Both the position numbers and the translations under genes were made by a program. From contig NZ_LMDE01000004.1 of assembly GCF_001425025.1 (NCBI RefSeq), forward strand, positions 61,547 to 124,868: a stretch of 63,322 nt of DNA. Direction: 5' to 3'. Positions 8,001 through 18,234 of the stretch are shown one piece after another. Source of the DNA: Nocardioides sp. Root122 (lineage in GTDB: Bacteria; Actinomycetota; Actinomycetes; Propionibacteriales; Nocardioidaceae). The notes below the pieces were generated by a model, which worked only from the letters and a program-made list of their open reading frames with translations, searched no databases and was not told where the DNA came from. Every line of letters starts with the position of its first letter. The first letter of the stretch is position 1.

Positions 8001-10801
8001 ACGGCGACGGGACCTACACCTTCACGGCCACCCTCCCGGCCGGGAGCTACGAGACCAAGGTCGCCCACGGCCTGTCGTGGGACGAGAGCTACGGGCAGGA
8101 CGGCGCCCGCGACGGCGCCAACATCCCGTTCGACGTCCCCGCGGGAGGGGTGGAGGTGCTCTTCACTTACGACGTGACCACCCACCGGCTGCAGATCGCC
8201 ACGCGTGCCGCCGGTGCGTCACCCGACCTGGCCAAGGCCAAGGCGCAGTGGCTGCGCCGCGACCTCGTGGCGTGGGACGTGCCCGACCCGGAGTCGCGCC
8301 GCTACCGCCTCCACTGGTCCACCGCCGGTGACCTGGCCGTCGACGCCGAGGCCGTCACCGGCGGCTCCTCGGTCCCGCTGACGTACGACCCCGACGGGCT
8401 GCCCGCCGACGTGCTGGCCGACTTCCCGCACCTCGCGGGCTACGAGGCGTTCCGGCTCGACCGTCGTGCGGCCCGCCGGGTGCGCGAGATCCTGACCGGC
8501 CAGCTCGCGGTCGCGTCGTACGACCGGGGTGGCGCGCTGCACGACGCGACCGGCGTGCAGGTCCCCGGCGTCCTCGACGACGTGTACGCCGGTGCCGCCC
8601 GTGCAGACCTCGGCGTGACCTGGCGCGGTGGCCGGCCGACCCTGGCGCTCTGGGCGCCCACGGCGCAGGCCGTCTCGGCCCGGGTGGCCGGACGGCAGGT
8701 GCCGATGGCGCGCCAGGACGACGGCACCTGGCAGGTCCGCGGTCCGGCGTCGTGGAGGGGCGCGCCCTACACCTACGACGTGACCGTGTGGGCGCCATCG
8801 GCCGGCTCCGTCGTGACCAACCGCGTCACCGACCCCTACTCGGTGGCCCTCACCGCGAACTCGCAGGCCTCGCTGGTCGTCGACCTCGAGGATCCGGCCC
8901 TGGCGCCGTCCGGCTGGTCGCGCACCCGCGCACCGGCGATCGCGCAGCCCGAGGACCGCAACGTCTACGAGCTGCACGTGCGCGACTTCTCCATCGGCGA
9001 CGAGACGGTGCCGACCGCCGAGCGCGGCACCTACCTCGCCTTCACGCACCCCGAGACCGCCGGGATGCAGCACCTGCGCCGCCTGGCCGCAGCCGGGCTC
9101 AACACCGTGCACCTGCTGCCGGCCTTCGACATCGCCACGATCGAGGAGCGGCGATCCGCCCAGCAGGTCCCGGCGTGCGACCTCGCGTCACTGCCGCCCG
9201 ACTCCACCGAGCAGCAGGCGTGCGTCGACGCGGTGCGCTCGCGCGACGGGTTCAACTGGGGCTACGACCCGCTGCACTACACGACACCGGAGGGGTCCTA
9301 CGCCACCGACCCCGACGGCACGCGGCGCACCGTCGAGTTCCGCCGGATGGTCCAGGGCCTCAACACCGCGGGGCTGCAGGTCGTGATGGACGTGGTCTAC
9401 AACCACACGGCCGCGTCCGGCCAGGACGACGGCTCGGTGCTCGACAAGGTGGTGCCCGGCTACTACCACCGCCTGTCCGCCACGGGTGCCGTGGAGAGCT
9501 CGACGTGCTGCTCCAACACCGCCTCCGAGCACCGGATGATGGAAAAGCTGATGATCGACTCCGTGCTCACGTGGGCACGTGAGTACAAGGTCAACGGCTT
9601 CCGCTTCGACCTGATGGGCCACCACTCGCTGGAGAACATGACCCGGCTCCGCGCGGCGCTCGACCGGCTCACCGTCAAGCGGGACGGCGTCGACGGGACG
9701 GGCATCTACCTCTACGGGGAGGGCTGGAACTTCGGCGAGGTCGCCGACGACGCCCGCTTCGTGCAGGCCACGCAGCTCAACCTGGCCGGGTCGGGCATCG
9801 GCTCGTTCAGCGACCGGCTGCGCGACGCCGTACGCGGTGGGGGTCCCTTCGACGAGGACCCGCGCGTCCAGGGCTTCGGCTCGGGGCTCTTCACCGACCC
9901 CAACGGCGCCGCGGTCAACGGCACCGCCGACGAGCAGCTGGCCGACCTCCTGCACGCGCAGGACCTGGTCAAGCTCGGGCTGGCCGGCAACCTGGCCGAC
10001 TTCTCCTTCCGCGACTCCAGCGGGTCGGACGTCGTCGGGTCGGAGGTCGACTACAACGGCCAGCCGGCCGGCTACGCCGCGGACCCGGCCGAGACGGTCA
10101 CCTACGTGGACGCCCACGACAACGAGACCCTCTTCGACTCGCTGGCCCTCAAGCTGCCCACCGGTACGTCGATGGCCGACCGCGTCCGGATGAACACGGT
10201 GTCGCTGTCGACGGTCGCGCTCTCCCAGGGCGTGGTGTTCTGGCACGCGGGCACCGACCTGCTCCGCTCGAAGAGCCTGGACCGCAACTCCTACGACTCC
10301 GGCGACTGGTTCAACCGGGTCGACTGGCAGCGCCGCGAGAACACCTTCGGCTCCGGGCTGCCGCCGCGCGCGGACAACGAGGCGAAGTGGTCGTTCATGC
10401 GGCCGCTGCTGGCGGACCCGGCGCTCGACCCGGGGCCGGCGGCGATGGACGCCGCGCACGCCAGGGCGCAGGACCTGCTGCGGATCCGGATGTCCTCACG
10501 GCTCTTCCGGCTCGGCTCGCTCCACGCCATCCAGGCCAAGGTGTCCTTCCTCGACGCCGAGCCGGGAGTCATCGCGATGCTGGTCGACGACACGGCCGGC
10601 ACCGACGCCGACCCGGCGCGCGACGGCATCCTGGTGGTCGTCAACGCCAGCCCCGACGCGCAGACGGTCGGTGGCACCGGAGCCGGGTGGCGGCTGCACG
10701 GCGTGCAGGCGTCCGGCACCGACGACGTCGTGAGGGCCAGCACCGTCGCGGCCGACGCGGTGACCGTGCCGCCGCGCACCACGGCGGTCTTCGAGCGCTG
10801 A
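5054..10801 (+). CDS. secreted bifunctional alpha-amylase / pullulanase with three X25 modules
   Basis: 1915 residues. A signal peptide (RR-rich start, hydrophobic core, PAHA cleavage near residue 44) is followed by an X25 module (SELGC..DW.PDC). A GH13 amylase domain spans about 170-720, with nucleophile D434 (GFRID), acid/base E468 (FGEVYD) and D538 (GNHD). A Gly-rich linker and two more X25 modules (about 855-1045) follow. Then come a pullulanase N2-like region, a CBM48-like domain and a type I pullulanase GH13 domain with NWGYDP, D1519, E1556 and D1689. It should hydrolyse alpha-1,4 and alpha-1,6 links of starch or pullulan outside the cell. GTG 5054 has a GGGAG site; earlier in-frame starts lie in the promoter. 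Confidence 0.93.
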   Translation: MRRTPRLARPAHPRRPSGRRALLALTGLATLLGGLVPLAPAHADHREDPPASVTVVGSLQSELGCAADWTPDCPQSGLARQDDGTWALVADVPAGSYALKVTINGSWDENYGAGGTAGGADIPLVLQQPARLRFSYDDASHRIAVAPADQPSPRPTAEDRRLATTSVRAPLTSENFYFVMADRFANGDASNDAGGLAGDRMATGLDPTHKGFFHGGDIKGLSDRLDYVAGLGTTAIWLTPSFKNRPVQGTGDQASAGYHGYWVTDFTRIDPHFGTNAELKAFIDKAHARGIKVFFDIITNHTADVIDYAEVQPGGPHPYISKETEPFRDASDQPFDDRDFAGGDTFPELDAATSFPYTPVFRTEADRTVKVPAWLNDPTNYHNRGDSTFAGESSTYGDFSGLDDLFTEQPDVVEGMTDIYESWVDFGIDGFRIDTVKHVNLEFWQQFAPAIRDHAASIGNPDFFAFGEVYDADPAYLSTFSTAGRLDATLDFGFQDAGTGFAKGGATTRLRDFFAGDDWYTDADSNAYASPTFLGNHDMGRIGTFLKGTDSVLERDRLAHALMYLTRGQPVVYYGDEQGFAGDGGDQDAREDMFASRVDTYNDNDLIGTDSTTAVANYDTAHPLYRTIRDLARLRRTYPALADGAQLHRYASSSAGVYAFSRIDAGERREFLVALNNATTAKTVTVATEEPRGRFTRVWPAGGATMRADEEARTTITVPPLSAVVWRADRRIPGRGTAPAIHLEKPSAGGTVGGRSPITVGVPDGGFNQVTVAWRPVGATQWTALGTDDNAPYRVFHDVSAMPKGSLLEYRAVLRDSSGNLSVASSYATVGDPETEPTPGGGGGGGPVTQPGAVSMPGSHNSEIGCPGDWQPDCAEAQMSLDADDLVWRRTVSLPAGTYEYKAAIEKGWDENYGVGGVRGGGNIPLDLSTPRDVTFYYDHASHWITTDAEDPIATLAGSFQSELGCPADWSPGCMRSWLKDLDGDGTYTFTATLPAGSYETKVAHGLSWDESYGQDGARDGANIPFDVPAGGVEVLFTYDVTTHRLQIATRAAGASPDLAKAKAQWLRRDLVAWDVPDPESRRYRLHWSTAGDLAVDAEAVTGGSSVPLTYDPDGLPADVLADFPHLAGYEAFRLDRRAARRVREILTGQLAVASYDRGGALHDATGVQVPGVLDDVYAGAARADLGVTWRGGRPTLALWAPTAQAVSARVAGRQVPMARQDDGTWQVRGPASWRGAPYTYDVTVWAPSAGSVVTNRVTDPYSVALTANSQASLVVDLEDPALAPSGWSRTRAPAIAQPEDRNVYELHVRDFSIGDETVPTAERGTYLAFTHPETAGMQHLRRLAAAGLNTVHLLPAFDIATIEERRSAQQVPACDLASLPPDSTEQQACVDAVRSRDGFNWGYDPLHYTTPEGSYATDPDGTRRTVEFRRMVQGLNTAGLQVVMDVVYNHTAASGQDDGSVLDKVVPGYYHRLSATGAVESSTCCSNTASEHRMMEKLMIDSVLTWAREYKVNGFRFDLMGHHSLENMTRLRAALDRLTVKRDGVDGTGIYLYGEGWNFGEVADDARFVQATQLNLAGSGIGSFSDRLRDAVRGGGPFDEDPRVQGFGSGLFTDPNGAAVNGTADEQLADLLHAQDLVKLGLAGNLADFSFRDSSGSDVVGSEVDYNGQPAGYAADPAETVTYVDAHDNETLFDSLALKLPTGTSMADRVRMNTVSLSTVALSQGVVFWHAGTDLLRSKSLDRNSYDSGDWFNRVDWQRRENTFGSGLPPRADNEAKWSFMRPLLADPALDPGPAAMDAAHARAQDLLRIRMSSRLFRLGSLHAIQAKVSFLDAEPGVIAMLVDDTAGTDADPARDGILVVVNASPDAQTVGGTGAGWRLHGVQASGTDDVVRASTVAADAVTVPPRTTAVFER

Positions 10802-10806
10802 GGGAC

Positions 10807-10843
10807 GACGAACGCCCCCGGCCATCGGCCGGGGGCGTTCGTC
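10807..10843. terminator. bidirectional terminator, 17-bp perfect stem
   Basis: GACGAACGCCCCCGGCC, a 3-base loop, then the exact complement. It sits between the convergent amylopullulanase and citrate synthase genes and can serve both. Confidence 0.85.
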
Positions 10844-10855
10844 GACGGAGAGAAG

Positions 10856-12160
<1,305 letters not shown>

Positions 12161-12205
12161 GTCGGCTCCTGTTCATACGTCTTTGTACGTTCGTGGGGTC
12201 CCCTC

Positions 12206-12211
12206 AACTTA
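12206..12211 (-). promoter_or_regulatory. putative -10 (TAAGTT) of gltA
   Basis: On the minus strand TAAGTT follows a TTCGCG hexamer at 19 bases; it would give a leader of about 40 bases containing the AGGAG site. Confidence 0.4.
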
Positions 12212-12280
12212 GTCCGGCCCTCGACGCGACCGCGAATCAGGTGTCCACGACGGGAGCCGTGAACGGCCCCGGTCGAGCCC

Positions 12281-13606
12281 TCAGCGACCGGCCACGCGGT
12301 TGGCCACCCGGGCGATCCGGCTGGTGCGCGGCAGGCCCGCGTCCTCGCGCCGGTCGGCGGCGCGGTAGAGCCGGTAGAGGGCGTGGACACCCGCCCAGCG
12401 CAGGGGTTCGGGCTCCCAGCGGCGTACGGCGTGGCCGGTCCACGGCAGGGCGGTCAGGTCGGTGTCGCGACCCAGCACGAGGTCGCGCAGCGTGCGCCCG
12501 GCGAGGTTGGTCGCGGTGAGCCCCGAACCGACGTAGCCGCCCGCGTGGCCGAGGCCGGTCGCGGCGTCGTACGACACGCTCGCGCTCCAGTCGCGGGGGA
12601 CGCCCAGGACGCCGCACCACGCGTGGTCGAGGCCGATGCCGGCCAGGGACGGGAACAAGGAGGTGAGGGTCGAGCGCAGCGACTCGACCGTCCAGTCCTG
12701 GGTGCGACCGTCGACGTCGGTGCGCGACCCGAAGCGGTAGGGGACACCCCGCCCGCCGAGCGCGATCCGCCCGTCGGCGGTGCGCTGGGCGTAGCAGTAG
12801 GCGTGCGCCTCGTCGCCGAGCAGCTCCTGCCCGCTCCACCCCACCTCGCGCCACTGCGCCGCGGTGAGCGGCTCGGTCACCACGATCGCGGAGTTCATCG
12901 GCAGCCAGTCGCGGCGGTGGCCGGCGAGGCCGGCGGTGAAGCCCTCGAGGCAGCGCAGCACGACGGGCGCACGGACGGTGCCGCGCTCGGTGACCGCGGC
13001 GCCCGGCTCGACGCGTACGACGCGGGTGGCCTCGTGGATGCGCACGCCCCGCTCCCGCACGACGCGGGCCACGCCGCCGACGAGCCGGGCCGGCTGGACC
13101 CGTGCGCAGTCGGGGTCGTAGTGGCCCGCGACGGCGCCGGCGACCCGGATCCGCTGCGCCACCGCGTCGGCGTCGAGCTCGCCGCCGAGACGCTCGGCCT
13201 GGGCCTGCGACCGTGCGACCGTGAGCACGCCGCTGCGCACGATGTCGGCCTCGATGCCCTCGCGCGCCGCGATCCCGACCACCTCGTCGACCGTCGCCCT
13301 CAGTGCGGCACGCAGCCGCGCGACGCCGTCCTCGCCCGCCACCTCGGCGTACGTCCTGGCGCTGCCGGCGAGCTCGGACGACAGCCAGCCGCCGTTGCGC
13401 CCGGACGCCCCGAACCCGGCGAACTCCGCCTCGAGCACGCGGATGTCCAGGGTGGGGTCGGCCTCGTGGAGGTGGTAGGCCGTCCAGAGGCCGGTCAGCC
13501 CGCCTCCGACGATCGCCACGTCGCAGGTCGCGTCGCCGTCCAGCCGGTCGGTGGGGGAGGGCAGCCCGACCTGCTGCCACCAGAAGGAGACGCCGCCGTT
13601 GCGCAC
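12281..13606 (-). CDS. FAD-dependent oxidoreductase (DAO/glycine-oxidase superfamily)
   Basis: 441 residues. The Rossmann dinucleotide motif VAIVGGGLTG (G34-G39) is followed by E55 in RVLEAEFAGFGASGRNGG, typical of DAO-fold amine oxidases. The C-terminal AGGYVGSGLTATNLAGRTL motif closes the FAD site. The GASGRNGG motif is common in PuuB- or OrdL-like gamma-glutamyl-amine oxidases, so an amine or amino-acid substrate is likely, but the exact one is unknown. The GTG start is supported by CACAAT exactly 7 bases upstream. It lies divergent from rplM. Confidence 0.88.
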   Translation of the reverse strand: MRNGGVSFWWQQVGLPSPTDRLDGDATCDVAIVGGGLTGLWTAYHLHEADPTLDIRVLEAEFAGFGASGRNGGWLSSELAGSARTYAEVAGEDGVARLRAALRATVDEVVGIAAREGIEADIVRSGVLTVARSQAQAERLGGELDADAVAQRIRVAGAVAGHYDPDCARVQPARLVGGVARVVRERGVRIHEATRVVRVEPGAAVTERGTVRAPVVLRCLEGFTAGLAGHRRDWLPMNSAIVVTEPLTAAQWREVGWSGQELLGDEAHAYCYAQRTADGRIALGGRGVPYRFGSRTDVDGRTQDWTVESLRSTLTSLFPSLAGIGLDHAWCGVLGVPRDWSASVSYDAATGLGHAGGYVGSGLTATNLAGRTLRDLVLGRDTDLTALPWTGHAVRRWEPEPLRWAGVHALYRLYRAADRREDAGLPRTSRIARVANRVAGR

Positions 13607-13612
13607 GCCGTC

Positions 13613-13618
13613 ATTGTG
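13613..13618 (-). promoter_or_regulatory. -10 CACAAT of the FAD oxidoreductase gene (leaderless)
   Basis: The last T is 7 bases from the GTG; no Shine-Dalgarno sequence. Confidence 0.55.
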
Positions 13619-13641
13619 GCGCCCTGGGTGGTGGTGGCGTT

Positions 13642-13671
13642 TTGACGCTCACGCTCGGCGCGCCGTAATCT
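13642..13671 (+). promoter_or_regulatory. rplM-rpsI promoter TTGACG-N18-TAATCT
   Basis: The -35 is 13642-13647 and the -10 is 13666-13671. The predicted transcription start near 13678 leaves a leader of about 187 bases before rplM. Confidence 0.65.
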
Positions 13672-13677
13672 TGCTGG

Positions 13678-13864
13678 TCGCGACTCCTGCCGCGCCCACT
13701 CCTCCTCGTCACGGGGAGGGAGCGGGGTGCAGATCCGGACGTCATCCCCACCCTGAGCCAGCCTCGGGCCGGGAGCGAACCGGGCCGTGTTCGTCAGAAG
13801 CCGCAGCTCCACCCCTTGCCCTCGTCCGAGGGCCGGGACCAACGAACCAGAACGGGACACCGCC
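13678..13864 (+). promoter_or_regulatory. long 5' leader of rplM, candidate ribosomal-protein autoregulatory element
   Basis: Unusually long for this window. It contains several GC-rich complementary segments, including the hairpin GCCCTC-GTCC-GAGGGC at 13818-13833 shortly before the start codon. Ribosomal-protein leaders often bind their own protein product; whether this one does is inference. Confidence 0.45.
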
Positions 13865-14308
13865 GTGCGCACGTACAGCCCCAAGCCCGCTGACATCCAG
13901 CGTGAGTGGCTCGTCATCGACGCCACCGACGTGGTCCTGGGCCGCCTCGCCGTCCAGACCGCCAACCTCCTCCGCGGCAAGCACAAGCCGACCTTTGCTC
14001 CTCACATGGACATGGGCGACTTCGTCATCATCGTGAACGCCTCCAAGGTGTCGCTGTCGGGGACCAAGAAGACCACCAAGATGGCCTACCGCCACTCCGG
14101 CTACCCGGGCGGCCTCTCGGCCACCCCGTTCGGCGAGCTCCTCGAGAAGGACCCGCGCAAGGCCATCGAGAACGCGGTGTGGGGCATGCTCCCCAAGAAC
14201 AAGCTCGGTCGCCAGATGCTGAAGAAGCTGAAGGTCTACGGAGGCCCCGACCACCCGCACCTGGCCCAGCAGGCCACTCCCTTCGAGATCTCCCAGATCT
14301 CCCAGTGA
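13865..14308 (+). CDS. rplM: 50S ribosomal protein L13
   Basis: 147 residues, the usual family length. It opens with VRTYSPK, as actinobacterial L13 does, and carries [15 protein letters not shown], the L13 signature around [13 protein letters not shown] and the C-terminal [11 protein letters not shown]. It is an early-assembly protein of the large subunit. The GTG start fits the family N-terminus; only a weak GGGA precedes it. rpsI follows 17 bases downstream in the same transcript. Confidence 0.97.
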   Translation: MRTYSPKPADIQREWLVIDATDVVLGRLAVQTANLLRGKHKPTFAPHMDMGDFVIIVNASKVSLSGTKKTTKMAYRHSGYPGGLSATPFGELLEKDPRKAIENAVWGMLPKNKLGRQMLKKLKVYGGPDHPHLAQQATPFEISQISQ

Positions 14309-14325
14309 CGACTGAGGACTCACAG

Positions 14326-14826
14326 ATGACTGAGAACACCACCGAGGTCGAGGAGACCTTCGAGACCGACGCCGAGGGCGTTGCCTACACCTCCGAGAGC
14401 GACGCCTCCGCGGACACCCCGGCTCGCCCGGCGACCATCGCCCCCGGAGCGGCCACCGGCCGTCGCAAGGAGGCCGTCGCCCGCGTGCGCATCGTCCCCG
14501 GCACCGGCGAGTGGACCATCAACGGTCGATCGATGGACAGCTACTTCCCCAACAAGCTGCACCAGCAGATCGCGAACGAGCCGTTCGTGGAGCTGCAGCT
14601 CGAGGGTCGCTTCGACGTGATCGCCCGCATCCACGGCGGCGGCATCGCCGGTCAGGCCGGCGCCCTGCGCCTCGGCGTGGCCCGCTCCCTCAACGGGATC
14701 GACACCGAGGCCAACCGCCCGGCGCTGAAGAAGGCCGGCCTGCTCACCCGCGACGCCCGCGTTGTCGAGCGCAAGAAGGCTGGTCTCAAGAAGGCCCGCA
14801 AGGCTTCGCAGTTCAGCAAGCGCTGA
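14326..14826 (+). CDS. rpsI: 30S ribosomal protein S9
   Basis: 166 residues. The S9 core (about 42-166) includes [22 protein letters not shown], the [20 protein letters not shown] signature and the basic C-terminal tail [12 protein letters not shown] that reaches the P-site tRNA. An acidic Glu/Thr/Ser-rich extension of about 40 residues precedes the core; such extensions are typical of actinobacterial S9. It is co-transcribed with rplM and closed by a strong terminator. Confidence 0.97.
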   Translation: MTENTTEVEETFETDAEGVAYTSESDASADTPARPATIAPGAATGRRKEAVARVRIVPGTGEWTINGRSMDSYFPNKLHQQIANEPFVELQLEGRFDVIARIHGGGIAGQAGALRLGVARSLNGIDTEANRPALKKAGLLTRDARVVERKKAGLKKARKASQFSKR

Positions 14827-14840
14827 TCCGCACCTGCACC

Positions 14841-14878
14841 ACGAGGCCCGCACCGTCGTCCGACGGTGCGGGCCTCGT
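14841..14878 (+). terminator. terminator of rplM-rpsI
   Basis: Perfect stem of about 17 bp (ACGAGGCCCGCACCGTC...) closed by a tetraloop. Its 5' arm shares AGGCCCGCACCG with the terminator behind groEL1. Confidence 0.85.
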
Positions 14879-14933
14879 CGCGTGTGGGGCACGTCGCCCC
14901 GTCCTCGGTTCCGTCGTGACCGCGCCCGGGCCG

Positions 14934-14939
14934 TAGGCT
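14934..14939 (+). promoter_or_regulatory. -10 TAGGCT of glmM
   Basis: Ends 9 bases before the ATG; no Shine-Dalgarno site, so leaderless or nearly so. Confidence 0.55.
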
Positions 14940-14947
14940 CACCGACC

Positions 14948-16294
14948 ATGACGCGACTCTTCGGCACGGACGGTGTACGGGGCCTGGCGAACGCCTCTCT
15001 GACGGCGGAGCTGGCCCTGGACCTGTCGGTCTGTGCAGCACACGTCCTGGCCGACCGCGGCGAGTTCGAGGGGCACCGCCCGCTCGCCGTCGTGGGCCGC
15101 GACACCCGCATCTCGGGGCAGTTCCTCGAGGCCGCGGTCGTCGCGGGCCTCGCCTCCGCGGGAGTCGACGTGCTCCTGGTCGGCGTGCTGCCGACGCCGG
15201 GCGTGGCCTACATGACCGACCGGCTCGGCGCCGACCTCGGCGTGATGCTCTCGGCCTCGCACAACCCGATGCCCGACAACGGCATCAAGTTCCTGGCCCG
15301 CGGCGGCCACAAGCTCGACGACGCGATCGAGATCGCCATCGAGCGCCGCATGGGTGAGCCGTGGGAGCGTCCGACCGGCGGTGCCGTCGGCCGGGTGAAG
15401 GTCTACGAGAGTGCGGTCGAGGAGTACGCCGCCCACCTCGAGAGCACGATCACCCACCCGCTGGTGGGCCTGAAGGTCGTGCTCGACTGCGCCGAAGGCG
15501 CCGCCCACGCGGCCGGCCCGCGGGCCCTGGAGGACGCCGGCGCGACCGTCATCGCGATCCACGCCGACCCCGACGGCCTCAACATCAACGACAACTGCGG
15601 CTCGACGCACCTCGGCTCGCTTCAGGCGGCGGTGAAGGAGCACGGCGCCCACGCCGGCTTCGCCCTCGACGGCGACGCCGACCGCTGCCTGGCCGTCGAC
15701 GCCGACGGCATCGTCGTCGACGGCGACCAGATCCTGGCGATCCTGTCGCTGTCCCTGCTCGAGCAGGGACGCCTGGCCAAGGACACCGTCGTGGCGACCG
15801 TGATGAGCAACCTGGGCTTCGTGCAGGCGCTGCGCGCCCACGACGTCGGCGTGCGCCAGACGAAGGTGGGCGACCGCTACGTCCTCGAGGCGATGAAGGT
15901 CTCCGGCTACAACCTCGGCGGCGAGCAGTCCGGCCACGTCATCCTCAGCGACCACGCCACCACCGGTGACGGCATCCTGACCACCCTCCACGTCATGGAG
16001 CGGATGGCCACCACCGGGAAGTCGCTGGCCGAGCTGGCGGCAGTGATGACCCGACTGCCGCAGGTGCTGATCAACGTCCCGGGCGTGGACAAGTCGCGCG
16101 CCGACGAGGACGCCGTCCTGGCCGCGGCCGTCGCCGAGGAGGAGGCCGTCCTCGGCGACCGCGGGCGGATCCTGCTGCGCCCCTCGGGCACCGAGCCGAT
16201 CGTGCGCGTGATGGTCGAGGCACCGACCCACGACGAGGCCCAGGGCGTCGCCTCCCGCCTCGCTGCCGTGGTCACCAGCCAGCTCGCTCTCTAG
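14948..16294 (+). CDS. glmM: phosphoglucosamine mutase
   Basis: 448 residues, full length. It interconverts glucosamine-6-phosphate and glucosamine-1-phosphate on the way to UDP-GlcNAc. It has the family opening [10 protein letters not shown], the phosphoserine loop SASHNP (S104), the Mg-binding loop DGDADR (D241, D243, D245), the sugar loop GGEQSGH and the phosphate-binding [14 protein letters not shown]. GlmS, the preceding enzyme of the pathway, lies 5 kb downstream on the same strand. The last codons overlap the stop of a convergent gene on CTAG. Confidence 0.97.
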   Translation: MTRLFGTDGVRGLANASLTAELALDLSVCAAHVLADRGEFEGHRPLAVVGRDTRISGQFLEAAVVAGLASAGVDVLLVGVLPTPGVAYMTDRLGADLGVMLSASHNPMPDNGIKFLARGGHKLDDAIEIAIERRMGEPWERPTGGAVGRVKVYESAVEEYAAHLESTITHPLVGLKVVLDCAEGAAHAAGPRALEDAGATVIAIHADPDGLNINDNCGSTHLGSLQAAVKEHGAHAGFALDGDADRCLAVDADGIVVDGDQILAILSLSLLEQGRLAKDTVVATVMSNLGFVQALRAHDVGVRQTKVGDRYVLEAMKVSGYNLGGEQSGHVILSDHATTGDGILTTLHVMERMATTGKSLAELAAVMTRLPQVLINVPGVDKSRADEDAVLAAAVAEEEAVLGDRGRILLRPSGTEPIVRVMVEAPTHDEAQGVASRLAAVVTSQLAL

Positions 16295-16635
16295 CGCAGG
16301 GCTGACAGCCGCTCCGCGGCCCGCCGGGCGGCGACGGCGCGCTCAGGGACCGAGCACGCGTAGGAGCGCCCGGCCTCCTGCAGGGAGGCGATCTCGGCCT
16401 CCAGCACCGCGAGCTCCTCGGCGTCGCTGAGCACGCGACGCGCGGCCTCGGTCACGCCGACCCCTACCGGAGCGTCCTCGAGCGCGCCGGCCGTCGCGTC
16501 GGTCGGGACCGCCTCGGCGTTCTCCAGCGCGGCGAGCGCCGTGCGCAGGGTGGACACGGTCTCGGCGTCACGCGCCTTGCGAGCTTCGAGGAGCGCCGTA
16601 CGCAGCCGGGTGCGCAGCGGGGAGTCGGTGGTCAT
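16291..16635 (-). CDS. short YqeY/GatB-domain-like protein
   Basis: 114 residues. The opening [38 protein letters not shown] (residues 5-42) is the typical first helix pair of YqeY, a domain related to the tRNA-binding tail of GatB. The usual protein is about 150 residues, so this one is short in the C-terminal half. Function is unknown. The ATG start is supported by CAGGCT 7 bases upstream. Its stop codon overlaps that of glmM. Confidence 0.65.
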   Translation of the reverse strand: MTTDSPLRTRLRTALLEARKARDAETVSTLRTALAALENAEAVPTDATAGALEDAPVGVGVTEAARRVLSDAEELAVLEAEIASLQEAGRSYACSVPERAVAARRAAERLSALR

Positions 16636-16641
16636 GGCCGG

Positions 16642-16647
16642 AGCCTG
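16642..16647 (-). promoter_or_regulatory. -10 CAGGCT of the YqeY-like gene
   Basis: Last T 7 bases from the ATG; predicted leaderless. Confidence 0.45.
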
Positions 16648-16671
16648 CCAAGCCGGCCTCGATCCCGCACC

Positions 16672-16737
16672 CGGATATCTGAGGACACCGTGGACGTCCC
16701 CGGACCTCCTCACGGTCACCCCGTCCTCAGATATCCG
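16672..16737. repeat. inverted pair of identical 15-mers CGGATATCTGAGGAC in a divergent promoter region
   Basis: Left arm 16672-16686 and right arm 16723-16737, 36 bases apart. A second nested dyad ACCGTG/CACGGT lies inside (16687-16692, 16711-16716). It sits between the YqeY-like gene and the double-GNAT gene, next to both predicted promoters, so it may bind a regulator or form a cruciform. Confidence 0.75.
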
Positions 16738-16762
16738 TGTGCGGCTGGCGAGGGCGCGCGGC

Positions 16763-16768
16763 TACCGT
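16763..16768 (+). promoter_or_regulatory. -10 TACCGT of the double-GNAT gene
   Basis: Last T 7 bases before GTG 16775; predicted leaderless. Confidence 0.5.
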
Positions 16769-16774
16769 CGCTGC

Positions 16775-17767
16775 GTGGTCGACATCGAGCAGATCAACCC
16801 CCGCAACCAGGCGGCGCTGCGCGCGTGGTGGGAGGTCGGGCACGCCGCGACGGCCTACCGCCCCGGCAAGCCGTGGCCGGTCTGGGAGCAGAGCCGGGTC
16901 GCGCTGCCCGCCGACAACCCCGAGCGTGGCATCACCCTCATCGGGGCCATCGACGGCCGCGAGATGGTCGGGGCCGGGTTGCTCACCCGCACGCTGCGCG
17001 ACAACCTCCACTCCGCCATGGCGTTCGCCTACACCCGCCCCGACCGCGTGCGCGAGGGCATCGGCCGCCGCCTCGTCGAGGAGCTCGAGGTCGTCGCCGC
17101 GGGCGACGGCCGCACGACGGTGCAGAGCGAGGCCTACCTCCCGCCCGGCGGCTCCGGCGTCCCCGAGGCCTTCGCCGCCGCGATGGGGTACGACGTCGCC
17201 AGCCGCGAGTCGATCAAGGAGCTGACGCTCGGCGACTACCTCGCCCGCCGCGAGGCACTCGCCGCGGAGGCCCCGGTGCCCGACGGCTACCGGGTCATCA
17301 CCTACGACACCGTCTGTCCCGAGGAGCACCTCGAGTCCTTCGGCCGGCTCCTCGGGATGCTGATGACGGAGGTGCCGCTCGGCGAGCTCGACCTCGAGGA
17401 CTCGGAGTGGGGCCCGGAACGGATCCGCGACGCCGAGCAGCGGCAGGTGGCGATCGGCCGGCACGTGCAGACGGCCATGGCGCTCGCCCCCGACGGCTCG
17501 GTGGCCGGGGTGTCCGACGTGCGCGTCGACGACAGCGACCCGACGTACGGGCAGGTCGGGATCACGCTCGTGGACCCGGTGCACCGCGGACGCCGGCTGG
17601 GGCTCGCGCTGAAGGTCGCCACCCACGACCTCGCTGTGGCGGCGTACCCCGAGCTGGTGAGCGTCGACACCTCCAACGCCGAGGTCAACACGTGGATGAA
17701 CGCGGTCAACGACGCGCTGGGCTACCGGACGATCGAGACGCTGCTGGAGCTGCAGAAGAAGCTGTGA
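16775..17767 (+). CDS. tandem-domain GNAT-family acetyltransferase
   Basis: 330 residues built from two GNAT-like halves. The first (about 1-155) contains REGIGRRLVEELE as its acetyl-CoA loop. The second (about 175-330) contains VDPVHRGRRLGLALKVATHDLA. Mycothiol synthase has the same two-domain plan, but its specific motifs are not evident, so the substrate is unknown. The GTG start is chosen from the promoter spacing; upstream in-frame codons would run through the inverted repeat. Its TGA abuts the stop of the convergent HxlR gene. Confidence 0.8.
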   Translation: MVDIEQINPRNQAALRAWWEVGHAATAYRPGKPWPVWEQSRVALPADNPERGITLIGAIDGREMVGAGLLTRTLRDNLHSAMAFAYTRPDRVREGIGRRLVEELEVVAAGDGRTTVQSEAYLPPGGSGVPEAFAAAMGYDVASRESIKELTLGDYLARREALAAEAPVPDGYRVITYDTVCPEEHLESFGRLLGMLMTEVPLGELDLEDSEWGPERIRDAEQRQVAIGRHVQTAMALAPDGSVAGVSDVRVDDSDPTYGQVGITLVDPVHRGRRLGLALKVATHDLAVAAYPELVSVDTSNAEVNTWMNAVNDALGYRTIETLLELQKKL

Positions 17768-18136
17768 TCAGCGGGCGTCGAGCGCGGCGTCGTAGCCCTC
17801 GCGGGAGGCCAGGATCTGCGTGAGGTGGCTCTCGGCCCAGTCGGTGAGCATCGCGATCGGCGCGGTCAGGGACGTGCCGAGGGCGGTGAGCTCGTAGTCC
17901 ACGCGCGGCGGCACCTGGGCGTGGACCGTGCGGGTGAGCAGGCCGTCGCGCTCCATCGCGCGCAGCGTCTGCGTGAGCACCTTCGGCGCGACACCGCCGA
18001 TGCGGGTGCGCACCTCGGTGAAGCGCAGCGGCCCGTCCTCGAGCGCGCCGATGACGAGGACCGTCCACTTGTCGCCGATGCGGTCGAGCACGACCCGGGT
18101 GGGGCAGTCGGGGTCGAAGGCGTTGCCGCGATCCAT
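17768..18136 (-). CDS. HxlR-family winged-helix transcriptional regulator
   Basis: 122 residues, the normal family length. It shows the HxlR hallmarks: CPTRVVLDRIGDKWTVLVI, then LRFTEVRTRIGGVAPKVLTQTLRAMERDGLLTR (winged helix, about 40-75) and VDYELTALG. The usual N-terminal Cys is C14. HxlR proteins often repress a divergent oxidoreductase gene in response to electrophiles, and here a NAD(P)-binding protein gene is divergent. ATG 18136 is preferred; a GTG three codons upstream is possible. Confidence 0.9.
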   Translation of the reverse strand: MDRGNAFDPDCPTRVVLDRIGDKWTVLVIGALEDGPLRFTEVRTRIGGVAPKVLTQTLRAMERDGLLTRTVHAQVPPRVDYELTALGTSLTAPIAMLTDWAESHLTQILASREGYDAALDAR

Positions 18137-18190
18137 GGTTACCACAGGGTACTCATATCACGTTGAAGTCATCAGTTACCAATGGTTACC
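18135..18190. promoter_or_regulatory. three GTTACC elements between hxlR-like gene and its divergent neighbour
   Basis: ATGGTTACC occurs twice (18135-18143 and 18182-18190) with GTTACC also at 18175-18180. The first copy overlaps the regulator's start codon. They are candidate binding sites for the HxlR protein controlling both genes. Confidence 0.5.
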
Positions 18191-18234
18191 GTCGAATCCG
18201 ACATGCAGGACCCACCACCCACGAAGGACTCCCC

